From Legionella geestiana (lineage in GTDB: Bacteria > Pseudomonadota > Gammaproteobacteria > Legionellales > Legionellaceae), in NCBI RefSeq assembly GCF_004571195.1, contig NZ_CP038271.1, positions 1,997,501 through 2,061,500 of the forward strand: a DNA stretch of 64,000 nt. The letters are read 5' to 3'. The translations under genes and the position numbers were made by a program. Position 1 is the first letter of the stretch. Each line of letters begins with the position of its first letter. Positions 45,615-55,473 of the stretch are shown here, one piece after another. The notes beneath the pieces were generated by a model that saw only the letters and a list, made by a program, of their open reading frames with translations, made no database searches and was not told the origin of the DNA.

Positions 45615-45983
45615 TCAGTTTGAGCTTTTAACCTGATGTAAAGTGACCGCATTACCCTCAGAATCCAGAATAACAGCCATTCGACAAACAGGGGATGAAA
45701 AAACGTCTAATTTGAATTGAACGCCTTGTGATTTTAGTTGCTCAATTAATTTATCCAAATTATCAACTTCAAAAGCAATGCACCCGCCAGCATTGGCGCT
45801 GGGTGATACATCTGTGGCTAACGTGGTGAGCGCAAAACAACCACCAGCAGGTAAATCATATTCTACCCAATTGCCTTGTGACGAGATTTTACCTACTTCG
45901 ATTCCCAAAATTTGTTCATAAAAATGTCGCGCCCGTTCCATATCTTTGACGGGATACCTTGTGAAAGCTACTTTCCTTATCAT
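45615..45983 (-). CDS. VOC/glyoxalase-family protein
   Basis: This 122-aa single vicinal-oxygen-chelate protein reads VAFTRYPVKDMERARHFYEQ, WVEYDLPAGGCFALT, CIAFEVDNLDKLIEQLKSQG and VCRMAVILDSEGNAVTLHQV, the two beta-alpha-beta-beta-beta modules of the family. Substrate and metal cannot be told. Members include glyoxalases, dioxygenases and antibiotic-binding proteins. It lies 20 bases downstream of the APH-GNAT gene on the same strand and could have been cotranscribed with it before the IS insertion. Confidence 0.85.
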   Translation of the reverse strand: MIRKVAFTRYPVKDMERARHFYEQILGIEVGKISSQGNWVEYDLPAGGCFALTTLATDVSPSANAGGCIAFEVDNLDKLIEQLKSQGVQFKLDVFSSPVCRMAVILDSEGNAVTLHQVKSSN

Positions 45984-46199
45984 TTATGCCCCGGGCAATC
46001 TTTTTTCAATCATGGCATTATACATTCATTTAACATGCACCACCACAAACCAGAATGCTTTCAAGTAAAACCGATTAGCATTTTATCCCCGACATTTTCG
46101 AGGTAAAAATACTAATTTTTTCGCATCCTTCAGTGTGATTTACTCTGGTTATGGGAAAGGTATATTCCCTTGATTTCAATATTTACCGGAGCTTTCTAC

Positions 46200-46442
46200 A
46201 TGGGATGTTTAGCCGAAGTAATGGCATCTGTTTCTGATGTTAATTTTAAATGCAAAAAGGAAGCGCAAAAATATCTGATTGAGTTTGTTTTGATACATAG
46301 TCAATATGATTTAAAAGCGTTGGCAGAAATTCTGGATGTTAGTACGCTGTTATTGGGGCAGGTGCTTTGTGGAAAGGCTTTTCTGGATGAAAATATTGCC
46401 AGAAAACTGGTGGAGTGGTTTTTGCTTTTTGTCAGTGATTGA
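46200..46442 (+). CDS. Small helix-turn-helix-like protein (80 aa)
   Basis: The frame reads MGCLAEVMASVSDVNFKCKK, then LIEFVLIHSQYDLKALAEIL and DVSTLLLGQVLCGKAFLDEN. The segment YDLKALAEILDVSTLLLGQVL has the spacing of a lambda-repressor-type HTH, though not a strong match. The ATG at 46200 is preferred since GGAG lies 8 bases upstream. A DNA-binding role is an inference. Confidence 0.45.
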   Translation: MGCLAEVMASVSDVNFKCKKEAQKYLIEFVLIHSQYDLKALAEILDVSTLLLGQVLCGKAFLDENIARKLVEWFLLFVSD

Positions 46443-46621
46443 TGAAGCAGGCATTCTCAATGCTCATTTGTTTATGGAAATCAGGCATGGACGCCATGGA
46501 ACGCCATGATGTATAACGTTAACCTGCAGACCCAAATGAATTTTGGAGCGATGCGTCAAAGTCTTTCATTGAAGACATTGTAGCAGACCATCAAAAAGGG
46601 TTATGCTTCTGAATTTCCTTT

Positions 46622-47188
46622 ATGAACGAGATACTCAATATGGTCATACTCAAGCATCCATTCCACTTTTACAAGGTTGAAAATAGACATAAATCCATCA
46701 TTCATGGCTGGTTTGGTCAAGATTATATTCGGGAATTTTATTATGGCGATGGTCTGCAAAATACCCTGAATAATTTGGAGCTTTATTGTCAGGGTATTCG
46801 TCATAACGGCCGCTATGCATTTGATCACTGGATTGCATTTTTTGACAAAGAGCCGCTCGGTTTTTTGATGACCTCTCCTGTTGACGATTCAGATGATGAG
46901 CTCTGTACTTGGTGCGAAAAGGGCAAGAAAATATCTACCCTGGATTTGCTGATAGGAAACCAGCAGTTTTTGGGGCAAGGTCTGGCAGCCCCGATGATTC
47001 AGGCATTTATTCTGGACAAGTGTCAGGACTATGATTTTATTATTATCGATCCTGAAAAAGCCAATGAAAGGGCGATACATGTTTATGAAAAAGTGGGATT
47101 TTCCGTAGTAGGAGAATATAGTCCTGATTATAATCCCGTGCCTCATGTGATGATGCGGTTAAAGGTTGATGGTTTGGATCTACAGTAA
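46622..47188 (+). CDS. GNAT acetyltransferase, aminoglycoside 6'-N-acetyltransferase-like
   Basis: This 188-aa protein has the GNAT core: WIAFFDKEPLGFLMTSPV (beta strands 2-3), STLDLLIGNQQFLGQGLAAP (acetyl-CoA loop, here FLGQGLA) and FIIIDPEKANERAIHVYEKV, followed by GF. The last motif is typical of AAC(6')-type and related antibiotic-modifying enzymes. N-terminal WFGQDYIREFYYGDG also suits that subfamily. Whether it confers resistance or acetylates another amine cannot be said. Confidence 0.8.
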   Translation: MNEILNMVILKHPFHFYKVENRHKSIIHGWFGQDYIREFYYGDGLQNTLNNLELYCQGIRHNGRYAFDHWIAFFDKEPLGFLMTSPVDDSDDELCTWCEKGKKISTLDLLIGNQQFLGQGLAAPMIQAFILDKCQDYDFIIIDPEKANERAIHVYEKVGFSVVGEYSPDYNPVPHVMMRLKVDGLDLQ

Positions 47189-47485
47189 AACTATAGAAAA
47201 AATTACGAACAAGCTGGAAGAAAACAACTTACTGTACTTCGGCCTGTTCTTCTTTGTCTGGCGTTACTCCAAAAAAAAAAATGGTAAGCAGCTTTGCTAT
47301 TTTTTTACCCATCCCGAACGATAGATCGGGTGGATTATGAAGGATTCAGTCCACCCTTTCCATGCTATCATAACTTCTTTTCCATCAGCATAATCCGGAA
47401 GAAAAAAAACGCATAAACATGATGATATCTCTAAGTTAATTTAATATTTACACCATCCATATTATGCCCGCATAATCGGAATTTT
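47189..47485. other. Intergenic region with terminator-like hairpins
   Basis: Between the convergent GNAT gene and the SecA-like giant lie a short stem AGCA/TGCT followed by ATTTTTTT (about 47287-47307), and the overlapping stems CCCGA/TCGGG (47313-47330) and GGGTGGA/TCCACCC (47328-47356). The first fits a weak terminator for the GNAT gene and the last may end the giant from the other side. No gene is seen. Confidence 0.35.
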
Positions 47486-50400
47486 TTATGGATTACATGC
47501 TTTGTAATGCTCATATAATCCATGGACGGCACCAAAGAGCCAGAAACCAACTTTTTGTGCTCCAGCATGTTCCTCCCGGTCATCTTTTACGTTAAAAAAT
47601 TTATGACCGGATTTGATTGCTTGTTTTTTCACTGCCGATGTTGAGTAGGGATCATGGGGTATTAAACCCACCTGGTCCATTGCGTCATAACCTCCTTGGA
47701 GTGCAGCTATTGTATAACCGGATGCTGAGCAGGGTGGTTGTTCTGGTAATGCAGGTTCCGGGGGATGTTGTTTAATACTTGCAGCAGCATGGCTTAAAAA
47801 TGTTTCTTTTGCCGTGCGGCTTCCTGGAAACTGTCTATCCCGACCAGGATTTGCATTATCTCTGGAGAAAAATCGGTGGCGACTTGTATCTGTTTTCGTG
47901 ATATCAAAAAGCTTGACCTTTTTTGTTGGCAAATCACTACCAGCCTTTTGGTCCGGGCTCATTGCCAAAGAAGGGGGTAATACTCTTTCAATATCCTGTT
48001 GGTGATGACTACCCTCCAGGAAATTAACCCCAAAAACAGTACTTCCGGCTGTCATATCTCCAACTCCGGGTGCAAAACCAAAGGAAACAGGATTGGGAGC
48101 AAAAGTGATAATCGGCTGTTCCACCTTCCCCAAACCTGGAAGTGGGACATAGGGTTGATATTTCCCTTTTGCGTCCTGCAAGCCAAAGCGTTGAAAATTT
48201 CTTTCAACCAGATAAGGAAGATGTGATCCCGCGGGTAAGTAGTGCCCTGACAGATCCGTTAGAGCCTTGATTGCCCCTCCTTCGATTGTTAATTCTCCGG
48301 CCGCCAATACTGGTTTGAAGCTGGCCAATTGATGGTGATGCAGATACGTTACTTTAAATTGATCCGGCACAATCAAACCAACTCTTTGTGCAACACTTTC
48401 TACCTGTCGCGGAGCAATTAATAATTGCCTGGCTGTGTCAATGATCCAAATATAATTATGTGTTCCAGCTTGATTTTGGATTTGTGTTCTGGTTAATGTT
48501 TCAAATTTTGGTATGGAAGTTGATGGCTCATGGATACGCACATTATTAAAATGAGGCGGCTGGGAAAATGTGCCAAATTCTATTTTGTTTGCAATGCCAT
48601 GACGGGCAACGGCCGCTGTGTATTTAACTCCTTTAAGAAAATACCCTGGAAGCAAAATACCCGTTCCCATCTCAGCCAGCATTTCGGCGCGTTTTGGTCC
48701 GGATGCGCCCATAAATGTAATTCCGCTTTGTCTGAAGGTTTCACCACGTTGTTGCATCCTGCCCAGAGCATCCTGATAAAGCCCGGGATTTTGTTTTACT
48801 ACCTGATGCAACATTCCAAAATCTTCATGTCCTGGCGCGTGTACTGCTATCAGTACCGCTGTATCGTGTATTAACTTCGCAGCAGGACAGACGATTTTAT
48901 CGACTGGATGCGCGATAGTATCGACAAAATCTGAAACAGCGGACTTGACGCCTCGGGTTATGGCCTGTGGGTATTCAAGCTTTGCAAGGGATTGGGAGCT
49001 GTCCATAATGCTTTGCGTCGTTGTTTTACGAGCAGGTGCAATGGATTTTTCCCCTGGTGGATTGCGCTTGACAAGAGCCTGTCCAGGTGTGGATGATTTT
49101 GGAGCAGATGTGGGTTTTTGAGGCGCAACAGCTGCCCGTTGTTGGATTTTGACAGCAGGTTTTATTGCCGGAGCAGGTTCTTTTGTCAACGTCATTAGGA
49201 ATGCCTGTTTTAAGGCTGCATCACGTGCATCGTTACGCTTATCCATCAAATGTTTTCCAAATCCGGATGGCGCAGCTGTCGATGTAGAGGATACAGGGCT
49301 GGATGCCGCGGGCATTGATGAGCAAGGTGCCGACGTTGATTTTGTCTTTTTCCTGGCTTCGGGTTGATGCTCTGTGGCAGCTGCAAAACACTCCGGCGAT
49401 GGAGGTTGCAGGGCATGTTGTTGAACCAGATTTGCAATATTCTGGAGATGCTCATGCATCGCCATATCAATCCCTGGATGGATGATTTGACCTTTCGCGA
49501 TGGCAATAATGCACTGTGTCAGACGTTGTGTGACGCGCGCGAAAAACTGATTTTTCAGAGGCGCTGTTGCCTGATAATCCACGGAAGTTGCTTGCGGCAT
49601 TGTGGCCATGTGTTGATGATGGAAAAACAGTAACTCGGCTCTGAATTTCCGCGTGAAATTATCGGCCAATTGCAAAATCTTGTCAAAAGCCATACCCATA
49701 TCGGCAATACGCAGGAATGTCCCCACGTGCTTGTGTTGATTGGCCAGAACCCCTTTGATAATGTGGTTGGCAATGGTATTGGGCAGGGTTGTTCGGTCCT
49801 GCATAACCTTTGATGCCATTCGGTCAAGCTGCCCTTGCATGGCAGCATTCCGATTATTCACGTCCAGTTGCAGCATCGCGTGCAGGGCTGATTGGCACTC
49901 GGTGGTGCCTAAATTCCTTTCAAGGCGCTTGCCTACGGCATCTTCGATGTCTCCGGAAAACTGGTCCATAGCGACGGTCGTTAATTTATCCACTGCAAAA
50001 TTGAATACTTCCCTGACCCCGGTATCAATGACGCGCTTGACCACTTCTTTTTTCGCCATTTCCAATATTTGCTCATGATTTAACTGCCGGGCTGTCAGGT
50101 TTTTCAGCGCATTTTGACCTTTGGCTGCCTCTGCAGCCACTTCCAGGTTCGCACTGTTTTTCAGAACATCAAGACCCATGGATATCACACTGATGGAAAC
50201 GCTGCCAATTTTATTGGCCAGATAGGCATTCCAGTCAAAATTACCTGCAATGAGTGCCTTGGCGGCATACATAATATCGTTGATGCCTTCCTGAATCAGC
50301 AGAGAGCCCATCATGGGTGCGGCGTAAGACACCAGAACGCCTACCACAATTTGTAAAATACCCAGAAAAGCTACGCACAAGGCTCCGAAGCCACTTCCTT

Positions 50401-53400
50401 TCCTTTCCCTGAAAAAGGGTTGTATGCTGAATAGATGCGACAGGCCGGATGAATGCAGCTCACTGATTTCTTTCTGAGGCCTTGCCTCAGGATCCGGGAA
50501 AAAATCTTGTAAATTCTTGAGTTCGCATATCTCAAAATCGACTTTCTGTTTGGCTTTGCGGGCTTGGTATCTGGCCTGCTGAATGATACTGATATTTTGG
50601 TCGATGTTTGCGATTTCAAGCTTGAGTAACTCAATTTTACAATGGATTTGTCGGGCAAAATCGTTGTTAAACCCATTCGTGGTGACGGGATTCAGATTAT
50701 GCACCACAAGCATGGAGTGCAACTGGGGAATGATGTGATTCTCCAGATTGGTTTTTGCCATGTGCAAATCAGACAGAACATTCTCTTTGTAGTTTGGCTC
50801 CTTCAGGAAAATACGCGCCTCTGCCCGATTATAATAAGCCTGAACACCTACTATCGGATCATCCTGAATTGCGCGGGTATAGGCGTTGATGGCCGCAGCA
50901 AAATCAGGACCGATACCCTTGGTACCAAAGTTCAACAGATTTCCGTGCTGAACCTGCCGACAAGGATTTTTACGGATGACATCGGGGTCATGACGAACCG
51001 TTTCGATAAATTGTTCAAAATCGGCTTCCATCAATGGTAAGGTGGTATCCGGGTTAAAATCGTGTTCAAATTTTTTAGCAACATTTCTGAGCCAATAAGC
51101 CCATTGTTCTTCGATACCGCCAATTCTGTGCAGTGCCATGGGGTCATTTTTCAAGGTATTGATAAAACCCCGGAACCTGGTATATAAATCGTCCTTCAAC
51201 AGCGCCAGACGAATGCTACGCGTTCTAATGGCATGAACCCGGCCTGCCTCCACCTTGTCTCGCCAAATTTTGACCGTCTGTATGGTATCAAGCAAACCCC
51301 GATCAGCCTCGTTAAATTGGTGCTGGATAGCTTGTCGGTTGATGATTAATTCAGCCGATCCACGGTTTCCCTTACGGGCAGTGCGGCCAAATATTTGCTG
51401 TTCAACCCGCAGATTGAGCGGTAATGTCGTTACAATGACGTGCATCCCGCCGCGCATGTCAATCGCCTTCTCCTGGTGTTTGGCAAAATACCAATCGATA
51501 CCCCTCGCGGCGATAAGTGTCGCCACAATCACCTCTCCAGCTTCAATGGCCTGATCGGGCATATTGATTTCATCCGTATCATTACGGGAAAAACGGGAGA
51601 TTTTTTGGCAAAAACCGGCTTTTCTGATTTCCTTTTCCAAAAAAATGACGTCGGCAATCGTTGCAGCAACGACAAGAACCGGCCGCTCCCGGTTCACTTC
51701 TTCCTGAACGCGGCCAAGAATGTTTGCCAGCCAGTCCGTTTTTCCCGGCGCCAAAAGGCCTTCGTATTCAATCAGACATCTGGGTTTATACGTCGGGATG
51801 AAGGCCAAATCCACCTGGTACATGTCTTTCAAAAGTGCTTGGGTATCCTCCGCGCCCAAGGTCCCTGTCAATCCATAAATTTGATTACCATAACGCTTGC
51901 ACAGTCCAGGCGTGGACATATAATTACTCATCAACTGAGGAGCACCCATTTTTAACCCATGCCGCAGCTCGAGGAAACTGGAAAGGTAGGTCCAGCGCGA
52001 ATTTTTATTAATCTCTCCCGTCAGTCGAGCATCGATAGGGTTAATGGTCAGGCGGGGCACCCCATCCAGGTCGCCTTCTGAAATCACATAATGTTTATCC
52101 GGGTGATACACGTAATAGGCATCAACCGCGGCATCCGTCAAGTCATCAGCTTCAGTCAGCACAAAATGCTTCAGATGTGATGGCAGCAGGATGGACGATG
52201 ATGGGTCTTCAATCAGCGTAACAATATATTTTTTAAGCAGACTTCTTGCAAAACGCAGAGGATTATCAATCTTGAATTGATTGTTCCCGTCTGCCGATTG
52301 ATACACCCATTCACCATCTTTTTTGCTGATGGATTGACCCACACGAACCATCATATGCCAAAGGGCCACCATCAGATGATTGACATATTCCAGCCCCGGA
52401 TGTGGCTTGAGGATCATGGCCGCATGTTCGGACCTGTCCACCAACAAACTGTCCACCTCGTCAAAAAACAGAATACGAAATGGCCTGTCGCCTCGCGTGA
52501 TGCTATCGCCTATGGCCTGGCGAACCAGATCCCATTGGTATTCGTTCGTATCCCCATACACCACATTGGCCAAATAGCAGCTCCTCGGGGCTTTCCCATC
52601 ATGGCTGTGACCATCAATATTATCTGCGACCGTCATCTTCAGGATGGAATAGAAGTTTTGCAGCTCATGGGCATCGCGTTTCGCCAGCACCGTGGAGCTT
52701 GAAACCACATCGACAAAATCGTATTGCAGGACTTTGATAGCCGCAAACATGGAAACAATCTTGGTTTTACCTTCCCCGGTTTTAACCTCAGCAAGGCAAC
52801 CCCTGTCTTCTGCTTTCAGCAACAACAACAAACTGATTAATTGAATGTTGCGCGGCGTCTGTCCGGAATCCAGAACACCGGCACGCATCACCACCGCAAC
52901 CATCTCATTTTGAAAATCTTTGGAACGTGCTCGGGGTTTATCCTGAATAACGGCTTGTGCCCAAGCCTGGCAGTGCCCCACCTCCCAGTCTGCAATCGGC
53001 CTGCCTGCGGGCAGATACTGCGAGTCCTCTGAATAGACTGCCTTCACTGCTGCGAGCGTCGTTTCCAAATCATGGCTGGTCAGTAACGTCATCACATTGG
53101 GATTATTGCCGTTCAATGCGTTCAGTTCAGCCAGTAACGTCGGTAAATCCTTCTCATCGGTTGATGTATCCGGGGAGGACGTTTCAGCCTGAAGTACTTC
53201 AGGGGATTCAGCGGTTCCCAACATGGACAGAATCTCATTCTTCTCCTTCCTGGACCACGAAACCCTGTTCAAGATCGCTTGGACAAAGTCGTGCGTTTCC
53301 GGGTTGTGCTGGCGTGCAACTGATCGCATTTTACAAAACAATTTATCAAAGAGTGTTTCTTTCAGTCGATCACCGGCGGCCTGAATCAACAAGCAATAAT

Positions 53401-54284
53401 TATTAAACGCCAGCTTTCTGAGTTCGGCATTATCGAAACAGGAAAGGACGGCTTCTGAAATGGTGTGAGGGATTGTCTTTAAAGCTTCCTGATCTTCGAA
53501 GTTTTTTCCAATCAGTCTGAGCAGACTGCCCGCAACCAATGTCCTTCCACTCGGGCTGATGCGTCCCTCTTTGTCATATTCAAGGCATTGCTCGATGGTT
53601 TCCAATGGCAGTGGTATTCCGGTATATTGGACCTGAAAATTCAGCAGATTGAAGGTTTCGATTCTGAAACGATACCGGTGAACAGATGCGCTCAGAAGAT
53701 CGCTCCTGACACAGAGATGGACAAGTCTTGAAACCACTTCCTGCGACAGGAAACAGGGGTAATCATAAGCAGGTCTGCTTAATGCCAAAATACTTCTGGT
53801 TTGCCAGGCAGGGTTATCCGAATTCAGCAAGTCGGCGGCGTAATACATTAATAATTGCGGGTCAACTTGACTACCAAAATCCAGAAAACACAAACAGCAA
53901 GCCGCAAATTTTCTGACTTCCATGTCAGGATCATTCATCAGTTGCAATAACTGCGGCAAAAATAGTTCCTGAAGGTCAGCAAGCGGATAATTCCTGGCTT
54001 CATCACAGTATCGTATGCAGTAACTTTCATAAACCGCTATGAGTATGGCCTGAGTTGCAAGAAGCCTGATTTCTGATTGTTTACTCTGTGATAAAATCAT
54101 TAACAGATTATGAATGTCAGATAGCGAGCTATTTTTAGAACAATGAGAATTAATGATTTCCTGAAGTTTTGATAAAAAAACATGCATGCATCTTTCGTAT
54201 TTTTTTTGTCCATCCCGAAGAAACAACTCGACTTCGAATAACACAAAAAGCAATTTTAGAGCATCCTCAAATTGATAAAAATAC
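47486..54284 (-). CDS. HEAT/SecA-like giant effector-type protein, main part (5' end cut off by IS4 copy C)
   Basis: The fragment carries about 2262 native residues. The first about 370 are HEAT-like helical repeats (LQELFLPQLLQLMNDPDMEV, then RKFAACCLCFLDFG). Next is a SecA-type motor: AEVKTGEGKTKIVSMF (Walker A, Lys near 512), ILFFDEVDSLLVDRSEHAAM (Walker B, near 616), IYGLTGTLGAEDTQ, LIAARGIDWYF and QQIFGRTARKGNRGSAELI (motif VI, near 973). Residues about 1290-1360 are hydrophobic (LCVAFLGILQIVVGVLVSYA). Further on are helical, Pro/Ser/Ala-rich segments and, near 2000, LASFKPVLAAGELTIEGGAI and KALTDLSGHYLPAGSHLPYL, a domain I recall from secreted bacterial toxins. Translation as now placed would begin with IS-derived residues (MIFCPVQR). 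Excision of the IS restores one 2947-aa protein. Its job is unknown; the motor and missing SecB/translocon regions argue against housekeeping SecA. Confidence 0.75.
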
Positions 54285-55473
54285 CTCTGTACGGGACAAA
54301 AAATCATATCAACGCCTCGGTCGGTGCCTCGATGCTCAAGAAGGCCATCACCTGACCAATTAAACTCAAGATATTCTGCTTTGCATTGAGAGCCGCATCA
54401 CGTAGAAAATCAAGACCATAACGAAAAATACTGACCTCTTTTCTACCATGTTTTTTCATTTTGATCGCTTTTTGCTCGTTGCGCCATTCACCTACTTTAT
54501 AAGCCCAACAAAAGCCGATGCTTAAAAGTGCTATCAGCTTCGAAATACGCTCCGGCTTTGTAATATGCGTGTCCTCAAAGTTAAAGCCGCGCGATTTCAG
54601 GCAGGAAAACAGGGTTTCTATTTCCCAGCGCCGGCCATACAATTCGATAGGTGAATCAACTTCTTTATCTGTTGCAACAATAAGTAATTCACCATCTGTA
54701 AGCCGGAGCGCGCTCAACCAGACTTTTTGCTTCCAAAGCCTGCGCTCACCCCTCAGTTTTCGTTGTTCACCAGGCTTCAGATCGTAGAAAAGAGCATCCA
54801 CATTAACGTCAAGCCCCAAGCTGTTGCTGGTTTGAGTGTTGCTTTTGATTCGAATGCAAAATGAGATCCCTTCACTACGCAACCATGAGAACCATTCGTT
54901 TCCAACAAACTCTCGGTCAGCCAGCAGACAGGCAACTCTTTCTTTGCCAAACTGCTCTATAAAACGCTTAAGTAAGGCTATACGCTCTGTGGTATTACTG
55001 TTCCCGCGCTTGGGCAGCAAATCCCACATGAGAGGGATGGCTATCCCTTTGTAGGCAATAGACAGCATTAATATATTGATATCCTGCTTGCCCCACTGCC
55101 AATTTGTTCTGTCTATGCTGAGATACAACGGCGTCTGGTCAAAATCAAAAAAAGTCATCACCCATCCGGCCAGAGCGGTGAAGCATATTGTGAATTCCCT
55201 GAAAAATCGCTTGATACGCTTGTAGCGCGATTCTATTGTTGCCTCGCTTTCAAAGCCACAGGCCAGTTCGCTTAAATTGACCGTTCTTACTTTGAACAAT
55301 GATACCAGCATACAGGCGAAACAGGTCATTCTTGCCTTGTTCCAACTAAAATATCCGTTTAATATACCGCTCAGCTCGTTGATTTCCATGACTCCATGCC
55401 TTTTCCTTGAACAGAAACGCAGGGATTGTCTATTAATCAATGAGCTACTTCAAGTTTTTTGTCCCGTACAAAG
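54285..55473 (-). mobile_element. IS4-family element, copy C (in the HEAT/SecA-like giant)
   Basis: This 1189-bp copy has the family ends and a perfect 9-bp duplication TAAAAATAC at 54276-54284 and 55474-55482. Removing the IS and one duplication joins DCAMYFY to QFEDALKLL in frame, so the interruption is a clean, recent event. Confidence 0.95.
54304..55389 (-). CDS. IS4-family transposase (copy C)
   Basis: It has the same 361-aa translation as copies A, B and D, with intact DDE and YREK motifs. The ATG at 55389 is chosen as in the other copies. Confidence 0.93.
   Translation of the reverse strand: MEINELSGILNGYFSWNKARMTCFACMLVSLFKVRTVNLSELACGFESEATIESRYKRIKRFFREFTICFTALAGWVMTFFDFDQTPLYLSIDRTNWQWGKQDINILMLSIAYKGIAIPLMWDLLPKRGNSNTTERIALLKRFIEQFGKERVACLLADREFVGNEWFSWLRSEGISFCIRIKSNTQTSNSLGLDVNVDALFYDLKPGEQRKLRGERRLWKQKVWLSALRLTDGELLIVATDKEVDSPIELYGRRWEIETLFSCLKSRGFNFEDTHITKPERISKLIALLSIGFCWAYKVGEWRNEQKAIKMKKHGRKEVSIFRYGLDFLRDAALNAKQNILSLIGQVMAFLSIEAPTEALI

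Noticed and set aside
45615-45983. VOC protein as a fosfomycin- or bleomycin-resistance protein
   Set aside because: The sequence shows only the general VOC fold. No substrate-specific motif is visible, so a resistance label is not justified.
47486-54284. SecA-like giant as a second housekeeping SecA
   Set aside because: It is several times longer, is fused to HEAT repeats and a toxin-like tail, and lies in an accessory region, so a role in general protein export is unlikely.
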